Shown: in pieces, positions 25,465 to 34,377 of the stretch
Layout of the letters: each line of letters opens with the position of its first letter
How positions within the stretch are numbered: position 1 is the stretch's first letter
DNA from: SZUA-309 sp965233675
GTDB lineage: Bacteria > Pseudomonadota > Gammaproteobacteria > Pseudomonadales > Azotimanducaceae
NCBI GenBank assembly: GCA_965233675.1
Contig: OZ247498.1
Coordinates: 2,666,001-2,730,000 of the forward strand
DNA: 64,000 nucleotides
Direction: 5' to 3'
Position numbers and translations under genes: made by a program
Notes under the pieces: model-generated
Database searches by the model: none
What the model saw: only the letters and a program-made list of their open reading frames with translations
Told to the model about the DNA's origin: nothing

Positions 25465-27711
25465 ATGACCGACCGCACAGTTTCAATCGCGCTGATACTG
25501 ACCAGCGCCATTCTGGATGGACTCATTCTGGTCCTGATCCTCGTCATGCCTCGATCAGGGCTGGAATCCCTCGCTGCTGTCTACGTTCTGTACCCACTGA
25601 TAGCGATCCGCGGGATCCTGGCCATCGTCAGTGGCGTGCTCGCAATCCGACGGAAGCGCTGGTCGCTGGGTCTGTATACCCTGTTTGCGCTGGCCCTGAT
25701 TGGCTGGTTGCTGTTCCTGAGCGCGACCCTCTCACCGTCTTACGAACCGCTGCACAAAGTGCTGCGCATTGAAGCGCGGGCCATGGCGGTCCGGTTCGGC
25801 GACTATCTGGACCAGCGCGCCTATGACGCCAGTCGGGACCGCCAGAACAGAGACAACCCCCAGCATGGCCGACTATGCGATCTGCTGTCTGTCGAACGTG
25901 ACCTGTCGGCGCTGGATGACAGCATCCTGAACCAGGATCTTGACCGGCCCTGCATCACCTACGATGGCCAGTCGGTCTCGCCCCTGCTTCACGCCGTGAT
26001 CCACACCTACGGACCGTGGCGGGGAGACCTGCGGGCCCAGCCGCCGGTTGAACCGGAATTTCTGGGACCGGCAGCGGGCCGGTTGCTCGAAGCCGGCGCC
26101 AGCCCGAACGCTCAGGACGACTTCGGCAACACCGCACTGCACTACGCGCTGACCTTCCAGGACGAAGCGCTGGCCGACGTGCTGCTGGCGAACGACGCCT
26201 GCGTGCTGATCAGAAACGGACTGGACGAATCGCCACTCACCAATCACTCGAACTACAGGCTGCGACGGAAGATCGAAGCCGCCGCCAGTAATCCGGAGAT
26301 GCTCAGCAACTGTCCGGCGGAATTCCGGGGTACGACAGCAGAAACCGGCCCAGAAAAAGACGATGCCCGAACGCCGGACGCCGGTCTGCTCAGCGCACTT
26401 CGCGGCGGTCGGCTCGAACGGGCCATCGATTACCTCGAGCAGGGCGCGAACCCCAACGCCAGCGACCGGGAGGGCAGCAGTTTCGAGGCGGCGCTCAGAA
26501 ACTGCCGCGACAATGCAGCCACCATGGCCCAACTGTTGATCGATGCCGGTGGCGATATCAACGGCCGGAACAGCAAAAGGGCCACAGCCCTGATGATCGC
26601 CATGCGCTACTGCGTCGAAACCGTACCTTTCCTGCTCTCCCGAGGGGCAGATCCGACACTGGCTGATCGGGGCGGTGACACGCCCCTGCACCAGCTTGGC
26701 GGTGTGGCACCCGAACGGCTGGATGACACCATTGATCAACTGCTGGCCGGCGGTGCGGACCTCAATCAACAGACCCGGACCGGGCAGACGCCACTGATTC
26801 GATCAATCTTCGCTGGCGCGGCGCGGACGCGGATTATGCGCGCACTGCTCGCTCGTGGCGCCGACCTGAACCTGGCGGACAACGCAGGCAATACACCGCT
26901 GCACATCCTGGCCAGCAGGAAACGGGATGAAGGTGCGCCAGCACTGATGGCCCGGCTGATTGACCAGGGCGCCCTTCTGGAGCTGCAAAACCGCAAGCAC
27001 CACACGCCGCTGGTTACCGCCATGGAACGCGGCAGCCCGGCGGCCATGCAGGTGCTCATCGATGCCGGTGCCGACGTCGGCGCGCGGAGATCCCGAGGCC
27101 AGACCATGCTCAGCGGTCTGGTTTCCTGCCAAGCCGAAAAGATCGAGAAGCTGAGAATGCTGGTCGCTGCCGGCGCGGACACCAGCATCCCCATCGAACA
27201 CGGTGCACTCCCCCTCGGACAGGCCTTCTTCGGCCGGAGTCATCTCGACTGCCTGGAACCCGCCAGGCTGCTGCTCAACGCCGGCGCCGACCCGAACCAG
27301 CGGGATCCCAACGGTGCCGCGGCCATCCATGGAATCGCCTACTGGTCAGAAAAAGATCCCGCGGACGCACTCGATCTGCTTCGCCAGCATGGCGCCGGGA
27401 TCGACATCAGAAATCAACAGGGGATGACGGCGCTGCTGCTGGCCGCCCGATATGGCACCAGCATCCGTACCCTGAAACGGTTGCTCGCCCAGGGCGCGGA
27501 TCCGGATGCCCGCGACAACGACGGGAACACGCTGCTCCACGCCGCGGCAATGAACAGCAAAGACGGAACGCTCGAACGCTACGACTGGGTTCTGGCCAAC
27601 GGCGGTGATCCGGATGCGCGAAACCATGCCGGACAGACACCGTCAGACCGTGCGCGCCTCACCAGAAACGTCACCCTGCTCAGCGGTCTGGAAGCCCGGC
27701 AGGCGCAGTGA
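25465..27711 (+). CDS. Ankyrin-repeat protein with N-terminal membrane segments
   Basis: The protein has 748 residues. Three hydrophobic helices occupy residues 5-90 (SIALILTSAILDGLILVLILVM, IAIRGILAIVSGVLAI and LYTLFALALIGWLLFLSATL). A linker follows, and then at least a dozen ankyrin units of about 33 residues with the G-A-x-x-N/D-x-x-D-x-x-G-x-T-x-L-H pattern, for example GNTPLHILASRKRDEG and GMTALLLAARYG. The ankyrin part is probably cytosolic or periplasmic depending on topology and mediates protein binding. AGG 6 nt upstream supports ATG 25465 over 25459. It converges on the RND operon. The partner is unknown. Confidence 0.88.
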   Translation: MTDRTVSIALILTSAILDGLILVLILVMPRSGLESLAAVYVLYPLIAIRGILAIVSGVLAIRRKRWSLGLYTLFALALIGWLLFLSATLSPSYEPLHKVLRIEARAMAVRFGDYLDQRAYDASRDRQNRDNPQHGRLCDLLSVERDLSALDDSILNQDLDRPCITYDGQSVSPLLHAVIHTYGPWRGDLRAQPPVEPEFLGPAAGRLLEAGASPNAQDDFGNTALHYALTFQDEALADVLLANDACVLIRNGLDESPLTNHSNYRLRRKIEAAASNPEMLSNCPAEFRGTTAETGPEKDDARTPDAGLLSALRGGRLERAIDYLEQGANPNASDREGSSFEAALRNCRDNAATMAQLLIDAGGDINGRNSKRATALMIAMRYCVETVPFLLSRGADPTLADRGGDTPLHQLGGVAPERLDDTIDQLLAGGADLNQQTRTGQTPLIRSIFAGAARTRIMRALLARGADLNLADNAGNTPLHILASRKRDEGAPALMARLIDQGALLELQNRKHHTPLVTAMERGSPAAMQVLIDAGADVGARRSRGQTMLSGLVSCQAEKIEKLRMLVAAGADTSIPIEHGALPLGQAFFGRSHLDCLEPARLLLNAGADPNQRDPNGAAAIHGIAYWSEKDPADALDLLRQHGAGIDIRNQQGMTALLLAARYGTSIRTLKRLLAQGADPDARDNDGNTLLHAAAMNSKDGTLERYDWVLANGGDPDARNHAGQTPSDRARLTRNVTLLSGLEARQAQ

Positions 27712-27753
27712 CCTGAGGGCCTACCCGATCGCTTCAGCAACCGGGCCGCCGAA

Positions 27754-30700
27754 TTACCCGGTGCTTATGGCCTGCGCGAGCCCTTCTTCGCTCGCCACCG
27801 GACGTTCCCGCTTCAGGAGCAGGTAAAAGGCCGGCAGCACAAACAGGGTGAACAGCGTCCCCACCACCATGCCCGCGGCGATCATCAGACCTATCGCAAA
27901 GCGCGAGTTGGCACCGGCACCGAAGGCCAGCAGCAGGGGCACTACGCCGAGCACCGTGGCGAACGTCGTCATGAGTATAGGCCGCAGGCGAAGGCCCGCC
28001 GCCTCGAGCACCGCCGTACGCCGATCGGCGCCTTCCGCCATCTTCCCGTTGGCGAAATCGACGATCAGAATCCCGTGCTTGCTGATCAATCCGATGAGGG
28101 TGAGCAGTCCGACCTGGGTGTAGATATTCAATGTCGCAACGCCGAGGGCCAGCGGCACCAGCGCGCCGAAGATGGACAGCGGCACGCTGATCAGCACGAT
28201 GAAGGGATCGCGGAAGCTGTTGAACTGCGCGGAAAGCACCAGATAGATGAACAGGAGTGACGTGGCGAACAGCAGCAGGAATCCCTGAGATTCTTCGATG
28301 AATCGTCGCGACTCACCCTCGTACCCGGCCCGAAAGCCGATGGGCGCCACTTCGAGTAAGGCCTGCTCGAGAAACTCGAGTCCTGCGCCCAGCGAGTTCG
28401 GCGGCAGTACCATCCCCTGGATCGTCAGCGCGTTCAGTTGCTGATACTGCTTCAACATATTCGGCTTGACCGTCTGCTTCGGTCTCACCACCGTGGCCAG
28501 CGGGACCAGAGACCCTTCGCTGGTGCGAACATAGTAGCGTTCCAGCCACTCCTTGGTGAGCCGGAAACCACGATCGGCCTGCGGAATCACCTTGTAGCTG
28601 CGCCCCTCGACGCTGAATCGATTGGTCTCCGCCTCACCCAGCATCACCTGCAGGGTCTCACCGATACTCGCCATGGATATCCCGAGCCGGGCTGCCAGTT
28701 CCCGATCGATCTCCACATTCACTTCCGGCCGGGAATAGCGCAGATCCTTGCTCACGAAGGCGAACAGGCCCGATTGCCTTGCTTTCAGCAGCACTTCCTC
28801 GCCTACCCGATCGAGTTCCTCATAGCTCACATTCCCCGAGATCACGAACTGCACGGGCAGGCCCTGGGCCGCACCGGGCAAGCCGCCGGAGGCGAAGGTG
28901 AAGATCTCCAGCCCACTGATTCTGTCGAACTTGGCCTGGAGCTCCTGCCGCACTTCCTCCAGGGATCGTTCCCGTTCCGACCAGGGTTTGAGTATGACGC
29001 CGCCGAATACGGAGGTGGGCTGGTTCACCTGCCAGGAGTGCGTGGCTTCCGGAATCGTCCGCCAGGCATCGACCATCTGATCGAGAAAGAAGGTGGTGTA
29101 CTCCAGACTCCCATAGTCCGGTGGGGTGGCTATGGCAAAGATGTTGCCGCTGTCTTCCTCCGGCGCCAGCTCCTTTGCTGTCAGCTGATACAGAACCGGC
29201 AGGCTTAAGAAAATCGTGAAGGCGAAGAGCATGACGGCCCCTTTGCTGTTCAGGCAGGCAGACAACCAGCGCTCATACCGGTGCAGCAGCACTTCGAAGC
29301 GTGCATCCAGCCAGTCCGCCATCCGCCCCTGGTGTGCGTGATCCTTGAGCAGATAGGCACACATCATCGGACTCAGCACCAGAGCGACCACCCCGGAGAT
29401 CAGCACGGCTCCGGCCAGCGTCAGAGCAAATTCACTGAACAGCACCCCGGTCAGGCCACCGAGAAAACCGATGGGGAGATACACGGCCACCAGCGTCAGC
29501 GTCATGGCGATTACCGGCCAGGCAACCTGACGGGCGCCGATCAGCGCCGCCTGCAGCGGCCGCTCGTCGTTTTCTATGTGCCGATGGATGTTCTCCACCA
29601 CCACGATGGCATCGTCCACCACCAGGCCGATGGCGATCACCATGGCCAGCAGCGTGAGCAGGTTGATGGAAAAACCCATCAGCCAGATCAGAAAAAGGAC
29701 GCTGACGAGAGACAGGGGGATGGCGATGATCGGAATGGCGACCACCCGGAGCGAGCCGAGGAACAGCAGAATGACCAGGACCACGATCAGAGTGGCCTCG
29801 ATCAGCGTCTCCATCACCTCGTTCAACGCCTCGCCGATGTAAACGGAGAGGTCCGAATCCAGGAAGATCTCCATGTCCGCGGGCAGGTTCTCGTTCAGTT
29901 CCGCAACCTTCGCCTTCACCTCCATGGCCATGTTCAGAGGGTTGGCCCCCGGGGCTTCGGTCACCGCAATGAAAACAGAGGCCTGGCCACTGGAATACAC
30001 GGCGGCATCGTACGTCTCGCTGGCAAGCGCCACGGTCGCCACGTCACCAAGCGTCACCCGCCGATCACCATCCTGACGGACCACGATGGCGGCGAACGCT
30101 TCCGGATCCTGCATATCCGTCTGGGCATCCACACTGGCCCGGACCAGCTCGCCGCGGGTAGTGCCAGCTGCGGAAATAAAGTTGTCCCGCCGGATGGCGT
30201 TGTTCACATCCGTTGCGGTCACGCCGAACGCCGCCATCTTTGCGGGATCCAGCCAGATCCGCATGGCGAACATCCCGCTGCCGAGCATGCGCGCCTCGCC
30301 GACGCCATCCACCGTGCTCAGCACCGGCTGAATCGAGCGCATGCCATAGTCGGCCAGCTGCTGCACGGACATCTCATCCGAGAGCAGGGCCAGATACATC
30401 ATAGAGTCACCGCCGGTTCGGTTCGTCACCACCGGATCTTCCACCTCACGGGGCAACTCAAAACGGGCCTCATTGATCTTGGTGATGACTTCACTCATCA
30501 CTTCGGTCGAGTTCTCGCCGAGCCTGACCCACACTTCAATCTGGGATATGCCTGGATCACTCTGGGAGGTGACGTATTCCACGCCCTTGGCGGCGGCGAC
30601 CCGGCGCTGCAACGGCGTGGTAACAAAGCCCTGCACGGTTTCCGCACTGGCGCCCGGATAGACCGTCTGCACGAAAATGACGCTCTTCTCGACCTCCGGA

Positions 30701-30804
30701 TACTCCCGCAAGGCAAGCTGGGTAGCGGCCTGCAGACCGAGCAGCAGCATGATGGCTGCAATGACCAGGGCCAGAACCGGACGGCGAATGAAGATATCCG
30801 TCAT
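27754..30804 (-). CDS. RND efflux pump inner-membrane permease (AcrB/MexF-like)
   Basis: The protein has 1016 residues, the usual length for hydrophobe-amphiphile efflux permeases. It opens MTDIFIRRPVLALVIAAIMLLLG. The proton-relay motif GLVVDDAIVVVENIHRH, with two adjacent aspartates, lies near residue 400, and the second half has the LLTLIGLISKHGILIVDFAN motif. Two large periplasmic loops follow TM1 and TM7. It takes drugs, solvents or metabolites from the periplasm and outer leaflet. The adaptor gene lies 49 nt upstream on the same strand and the gap is filled by tandem 14-bp repeats. No outer-membrane channel gene is adjacent, so it probably shares a TolC-type channel. Confidence 0.95.
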   Translation of the reverse strand: MTDIFIRRPVLALVIAAIMLLLGLQAATQLALREYPEVEKSVIFVQTVYPGASAETVQGFVTTPLQRRVAAAKGVEYVTSQSDPGISQIEVWVRLGENSTEVMSEVITKINEARFELPREVEDPVVTNRTGGDSMMYLALLSDEMSVQQLADYGMRSIQPVLSTVDGVGEARMLGSGMFAMRIWLDPAKMAAFGVTATDVNNAIRRDNFISAAGTTRGELVRASVDAQTDMQDPEAFAAIVVRQDGDRRVTLGDVATVALASETYDAAVYSSGQASVFIAVTEAPGANPLNMAMEVKAKVAELNENLPADMEIFLDSDLSVYIGEALNEVMETLIEATLIVVLVILLFLGSLRVVAIPIIAIPLSLVSVLFLIWLMGFSINLLTLLAMVIAIGLVVDDAIVVVENIHRHIENDERPLQAALIGARQVAWPVIAMTLTLVAVYLPIGFLGGLTGVLFSEFALTLAGAVLISGVVALVLSPMMCAYLLKDHAHQGRMADWLDARFEVLLHRYERWLSACLNSKGAVMLFAFTIFLSLPVLYQLTAKELAPEEDSGNIFAIATPPDYGSLEYTTFFLDQMVDAWRTIPEATHSWQVNQPTSVFGGVILKPWSERERSLEEVRQELQAKFDRISGLEIFTFASGGLPGAAQGLPVQFVISGNVSYEELDRVGEEVLLKARQSGLFAFVSKDLRYSRPEVNVEIDRELAARLGISMASIGETLQVMLGEAETNRFSVEGRSYKVIPQADRGFRLTKEWLERYYVRTSEGSLVPLATVVRPKQTVKPNMLKQYQQLNALTIQGMVLPPNSLGAGLEFLEQALLEVAPIGFRAGYEGESRRFIEESQGFLLLFATSLLFIYLVLSAQFNSFRDPFIVLISVPLSIFGALVPLALGVATLNIYTQVGLLTLIGLISKHGILIVDFANGKMAEGADRRTAVLEAAGLRLRPILMTTFATVLGVVPLLLAFGAGANSRFAIGLMIAAGMVVGTLFTLFVLPAFYLLLKRERPVASEEGLAQAISTG

Positions 30805-30856
30805 CACTTCAACCTCATCACTTCAACCTCATCACAGCAGCCTCATCACAGCAGCC
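30801..30856 (-). repeat. Four-unit 14-bp tandem repeat between adaptor and RND pump genes
   Basis: On the plus strand the units are TCATCACTTCAACC twice (30801-30828) and TCATCACAGCAGCC twice (30829-30856). On the coding strand every unit contains GTGATGA, so start-like and stop-like codons are repeated through the intercistronic gap, and the last copy provides the permease start. Confidence 0.95.
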
Positions 30857-31926
30857 TAAAGCACCACGCTCTCATCGATGAGCACGCGCACCCCCCGATA
30901 GAGTTTGTTCTGCCCCACACTCACCACCTTGTCGCCAGGTTGCAGCCCCGAGAGTACCGCCACCCTGCCATCCTGAACCCGCCCCGCCTCGACCACCCTG
31001 GCGACGGCGGTCAGCTGATTCTCCCCGTCAGGCTCAATCACGTAGATCGTGTTGCCCTGCAATGCATAGGTCATCGCGGTCTCCGGAACGGTTACCACCT
31101 GCCGATCGGCGCCAAGGTCCACCTCCAGCACCGCAAACATGCCGGGCAGCAACCCCTCCACCTCCTCGAGTCTCGCCCGCAACAGAACGTTACGGGTGTT
31201 TGGGTCCGCCCGGGAATCAACCGCCGCCACGGTTGCCTTAAATGTTCTGTCCGGATAGGCATCCACCCGCACCGAGACCGAGAGCCCGGCGCGGAGATCA
31301 GGCGTATAGCGGGCGGGAACCGTGAAATCGATTTCCAATTCCGAGTGATCCTGCAGCGTGGCGATGACGGTGCCCGGCGATACGTAGTCACCGACGTCAA
31401 CTCGCCGGATGCCCATGGTCCCGGCAAAGGGTGCGGTTATTCTTTTGTTCGCGAGCCTTGCCTCAGTTTCCGCAAGCTCTGCACGAGCCCGTTCCAGATC
31501 GGCCCGCGAGCGATCGAATTGGGTCTGGGGTATCGAGCCTTTGTCCATCAGGGTCCGATCCCGATTAAAGAGAATCTCCGCCAGCTCGAGGGTGGCAATC
31601 TGACTGTTGCGACTGGCGATTTCCACTTCGTCGTTCAGCACCACGAGCAGTTGTCCGGCCCGAACCTCATCACCGGACTCGAACAGAATGGTGGTGATCT
31701 CGCCGCTGGTTTCCGAGGTGAGCTCGACGCCGCGAACCGCCTGGATGGACCCCACCGCATTCAGCGTTTCCTTCCAGGACTCGAGTCGGGCAGTCGACGC
31801 AGCAATGGTCACCGGCGGTGGCGAAAAGTCGGCGTTCGCTAAGGCGCTGAAGCGCTGATAGAGGTACGCGCCGATCGAGCCGAATATGGCAACGAGCAGA
31901 ACGATGACGACAACGTAGGCTTTCAC
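30856..31926 (-). CDS. RND efflux periplasmic adaptor (membrane fusion protein)
   Basis: The protein has 356 residues. An N-terminal anchor (VVVIVLLVAIFGSIGAYLY) is followed by the biotinyl-lipoyl half-motif GVELTSETSGEITTILFESGDEVRAGQLLVVL. A helical hairpin (NSQIATLELAEILFNRDRTL...ELAETEARLAN), the second lipoyl half KRITAPFAGTMGIRRVDVGDYVSPGTVIATL, a beta-barrel and a membrane-proximal domain come after. This is the standard HlyD/AcrA order. It bridges the permease encoded next to a TolC-like channel. It has an uncleaved membrane anchor, as in MexH-like adaptors, and not a lipobox. It is divergent from the thioesterase gene across 142 nt. Confidence 0.93.
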   Translation of the reverse strand: MKAYVVVIVLLVAIFGSIGAYLYQRFSALANADFSPPPVTIAASTARLESWKETLNAVGSIQAVRGVELTSETSGEITTILFESGDEVRAGQLLVVLNDEVEIASRNSQIATLELAEILFNRDRTLMDKGSIPQTQFDRSRADLERARAELAETEARLANKRITAPFAGTMGIRRVDVGDYVSPGTVIATLQDHSELEIDFTVPARYTPDLRAGLSVSVRVDAYPDRTFKATVAAVDSRADPNTRNVLLRARLEEVEGLLPGMFAVLEVDLGADRQVVTVPETAMTYALQGNTIYVIEPDGENQLTAVARVVEAGRVQDGRVAVLSGLQPGDKVVSVGQNKLYRGVRVLIDESVVL

Positions 31927-32068
31927 TTCAGACCCTGATTCCTGGTGAATCCAGTTCCCCTTCCCGGACAGGCCATACTACGCAACCCGCTCCCACTTCA
32001 TCCACTGCCGGCAGCCACAGAAAAAAGAGGTATGCTCTTGCCGCACGTGGTCCAGAGAAGGAGTCATT

Positions 32069-32464
32069 ATGCCGCTGAATCTGATCGAACATATGCCATT
32101 TGCCCGGCAACTCGGCCTCGAACTGACAGCCTCGGAACCTGATCGGATCGAAGCCAGACTCACCGTGCAGGAATCCCTGTGCACCACCGGCCGGATCATG
32201 CACGGCGGCGCCATCATGTCTGTGGCGGACACGCTGGGCGCGATCGGCGCTTTTCTGAACCTGCCGGATGGGGCCAAGGCGACCACGACCATCGAGAGCA
32301 AGACCAATTTCCTCGGAGCAGCGCCCTTGGGATCAGACGTCACTGCGGTGGCGACACCCGTGCACATCGGTGGCCGGACGTCGGTCTGGCAGACCCGGTT
32401 GAGCAACGACAAGGGCAAGCCGGTCGCCCTTGTCACGCAGACACAGCTCGTGCTCAGAGATTGA
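32069..32464 (+). CDS. PaaI-type hotdog-fold thioesterase
   Basis: The protein has 131 residues, with GAAGGAG 7 nt before the ATG. The family pattern is visible: a central helix preceded by RIMHGGAIMSVADTLGAIGAF (with the H-G-G active-site loop) and IESKTNFLGAAPLGSDVTAVATPVHIGGRTSVWQTRL. Such enzymes hydrolyse aryl- or acyl-CoA thioesters in the cytosol. The acyl group is not predictable. The PilZ gene begins 15 nt downstream, so they are probably co-transcribed. Confidence 0.88.
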   Translation: MPLNLIEHMPFARQLGLELTASEPDRIEARLTVQESLCTTGRIMHGGAIMSVADTLGAIGAFLNLPDGAKATTTIESKTNFLGAAPLGSDVTAVATPVHIGGRTSVWQTRLSNDKGKPVALVTQTQLVLRD

Positions 32465-32479
32465 TGAGCCGATCCGACG

Positions 32480-32950
32480 ATGCCGCTCAAGTCTGCTTTA
32501 CTGATCCTTAAACAGTATTTATCTTCCGACAACTGGACGACGAGCGCGCCACTTTTTCTGAACAGAATGAAACGGACCGGAGACGAAAAGCGTCTGGGAT
32601 TCAGGGTCATCGTTGCCGACCTCCCGGAGCACGTACAGCGACAGATCACCACCACGATCACCCTGGCGGGGCAATCCTCGCCAGCAACGCTGGTCAACCT
32701 CAGCCTCTCCGGCATGCTGGTTGCCGATCTGGATCTGGACGTGAAAGCAGGAGACACCGTGACGATCGCCCTGGACTACGACGGCCGTTCGGCGATTCTG
32801 GTGGGTGCAGTCATTCGCGAGGTGGACCGGGGATCCGTCGGTCTCTATTTCCCCGAGTCCATCAAGGATGGAGAATTCGATCCCCCCGTCCGCCTGTCCA
32901 ACCTGCATCGCCGGCTGGAACGTCTCTGGCTCAAGAGCCGGGAGAAATAG
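32480..32950 (+). CDS. PilZ-domain c-di-GMP receptor
   Basis: The protein has 156 residues. Both c-di-GMP-binding motifs are intact: R-x-x-x-R as RLGFR (about residues 38-42) and N-x-S-x-x-G as NLSLSG (about 72-77), followed by the PilZ barrel (TVTIALDYDGRSAILVGAVIREVDRGSVGLYF). A short helical N-terminus and a basic C-terminal helix flank the barrel. ATG 32567 is an alternative start that would leave only the PilZ domain; neither has a clear ribosome binding site. It would act as a cytosolic effector, and a diguanylate cyclase is encoded at 5750. Confidence 0.87.
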   Translation: MPLKSALLILKQYLSSDNWTTSAPLFLNRMKRTGDEKRLGFRVIVADLPEHVQRQITTTITLAGQSSPATLVNLSLSGMLVADLDLDVKAGDTVTIALDYDGRSAILVGAVIREVDRGSVGLYFPESIKDGEFDPPVRLSNLHRRLERLWLKSREK

Positions 32951-33029
32951 ATCCGTTTTTCCGATACTTCCTCTTTCAGGGGCGGTATAACAGGGCACCA
33001 GACAACGTCGTTTCAGGGGAGAGAACCCG

Positions 33030-33419
33030 ATGACCACACTACCCATCACGCTGGCAACCGCATCCATACTGGGACTCATGCTGATCTGGCTGGCCGCAAG
33101 GGCAATCGGTGCCAGGGTGAAGTCAGAAACCGTGATCGGTGACCAGGGCAGTATCGAACTGCTGTTTGCCGTACGAACCCATGCAAACTTCACCGAGTAC
33201 GCACCCATGTTCCTCATCCTGCTGGGTCTGCTGGAGTTCAGTGCGGCCAACCGCACCGTACTCATGATCCTGGCCGGCCTGTTCATCGTCGCACGACCGC
33301 TGCACGTGCTGGGCATGGCGGAAAACGCGAACCTCCGGTTTCGTCAGATCGGCGTGCTGCTCAGCTTCACCGCGATCATTGCCGCCAGCGTGTACGGACT
33401 CTATCTGTCTCTGATCTGA
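33030..33419 (+). CDS. MAPEG-family membrane protein
   Basis: The protein has 129 residues and four hydrophobic helices, the family size. The signature helix-loop is seen in AVRTHANFTEYAPMFLILLGLLE, with the R and the N-x-x-E motif used for glutathione or lipid contact in the MAPEG superfamily. VARPLHVLGM follows. Bacterial members are inner-membrane and mostly uncharacterised. CAGGGGAGAG upstream supports the start. Confidence 0.9.
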   Translation: MTTLPITLATASILGLMLIWLAARAIGARVKSETVIGDQGSIELLFAVRTHANFTEYAPMFLILLGLLEFSAANRTVLMILAGLFIVARPLHVLGMAENANLRFRQIGVLLSFTAIIAASVYGLYLSLI

Positions 33420-33433
33420 TTTCTGATCTGAAG
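33410..33433 (+). repeat. 12-bp tandem duplication at the stop codon of the MAPEG gene
   Basis: TCTGATCTGATT is followed directly by TCTGATCTGAAG, with two mismatches. The natural TGA stop (33417-33419) lies inside the first unit. Confidence 0.8.
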
Positions 33434-33460
33434 CAGGTATCGGACTGATTCCGGGGCCAC

Positions 33461-34319
33461 TCAAACAGCCTGGCTGATCACCTTCTCTCCGAACTCACTC
33501 AGCCGATCGAGGCCCCCCGGTCCGGCAAAGAAGAAAGCCGGCACCATGATCCGGTCGACGCCGACGGAGCGCATCTGCTCGATGCCGGCCAGTGGATCGG
33601 CCATCTGCGTCCCGAACATGGCATTGATCTCGATACCGGCCGGGTCCCGTCCCGCCGATTCGGCCGCGCCGCGCAGACGACCCAGCAGTGCGTCCAGGCG
33701 CTCATGATCGCCCTCACCGGGGAAGTAGCCATCAGCGAGGCGGACGGCCCGGCGGATCGCGGCATCCGTATCCCCGCCCACCAGTATGGGAATATCGCCG
33801 TTCACGGGCCTCGGGCTGCAGGTTGCCGGTTCGAAATCCACGAACTCACCGTGAAACTCCGCATGGGGACCTGACCAGAGGGCGCGCATGGCGGCGATAT
33901 ACTCGTCGTTTCTTGCGCCGCGGCGTGCCCAGGGCGTCGAATTCCTCTTCCATCCAACCAACGCCGAGACCCAGTTCGAGACGGCCGCCGGAAAGCTGAT
34001 CCAGGGTTGCCAGTTCCTTGGCCAGAATCAGTGGATTGCGCTGCGGCACGATCAGAATGCAGGTGCCCAGTTTCAGCGTGGGCGCAGCGGCCGCTGCAAA
34101 CGCGAGCCACATGAGCGGATCGGGAATGGGCGTGTCCGGTTCCGCGGGAATCCGGCCGTCCTGCGAATAAGGATACCTGGAGTGTATGGCGTCCGGCAGA
34201 ATCACGTGTTCTCCGCCCCAGACCGACTCGAAGCCGGCCGCTTCGGCCCGCCGGCACAGTTCGAGGCTGGTGGGCCCATCTATCGCTATGCTGCTGGCAA
34301 ATGCGAGACCAATTTTCAT
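33461..34319 (-). pseudogene. LLM-class flavin/F420-dependent oxidoreductase, disrupted by a frameshift
   Basis: Two minus-strand frames together encode one luciferase-like oxidoreductase. The N-terminal frame starts at ATG 34319 (AGGAG upstream) with MKIGLAFASSIAIDGP and runs through LSGGRLELGLGVGWMEEEFDALGTP. The C-terminal frame carries RRGARNDEYIAAMRALWSG and continues to the normal end at 33461. In intact relatives these two parts are continuous. The total span is 859 nt, one more than a multiple of three, which fits one inserted (or two lost) bases near 33905-33925 in a GCCGCGGCG-rich run. It could be a real mutation, an assembly error or, less likely, programmed frameshifting. Function if intact: FMN- or F420-dependent oxidation. 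Confidence 0.8.
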
Positions 34320-34377
34320 CATCGAGCTCCTGAGACTGAATGCGGGACTGTTTCGAAGCGGACCGGCCGGGCCCGGC

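Noticed and set aside
29281..31842. 853-codon plus-strand open frame opposite the RND pump and adaptor
   Set aside because: It is antisense to two clearly conserved genes; its product is a low-complexity H/R/Q-rich sequence without domains, typical of a shadow frame in GC-rich DNA.
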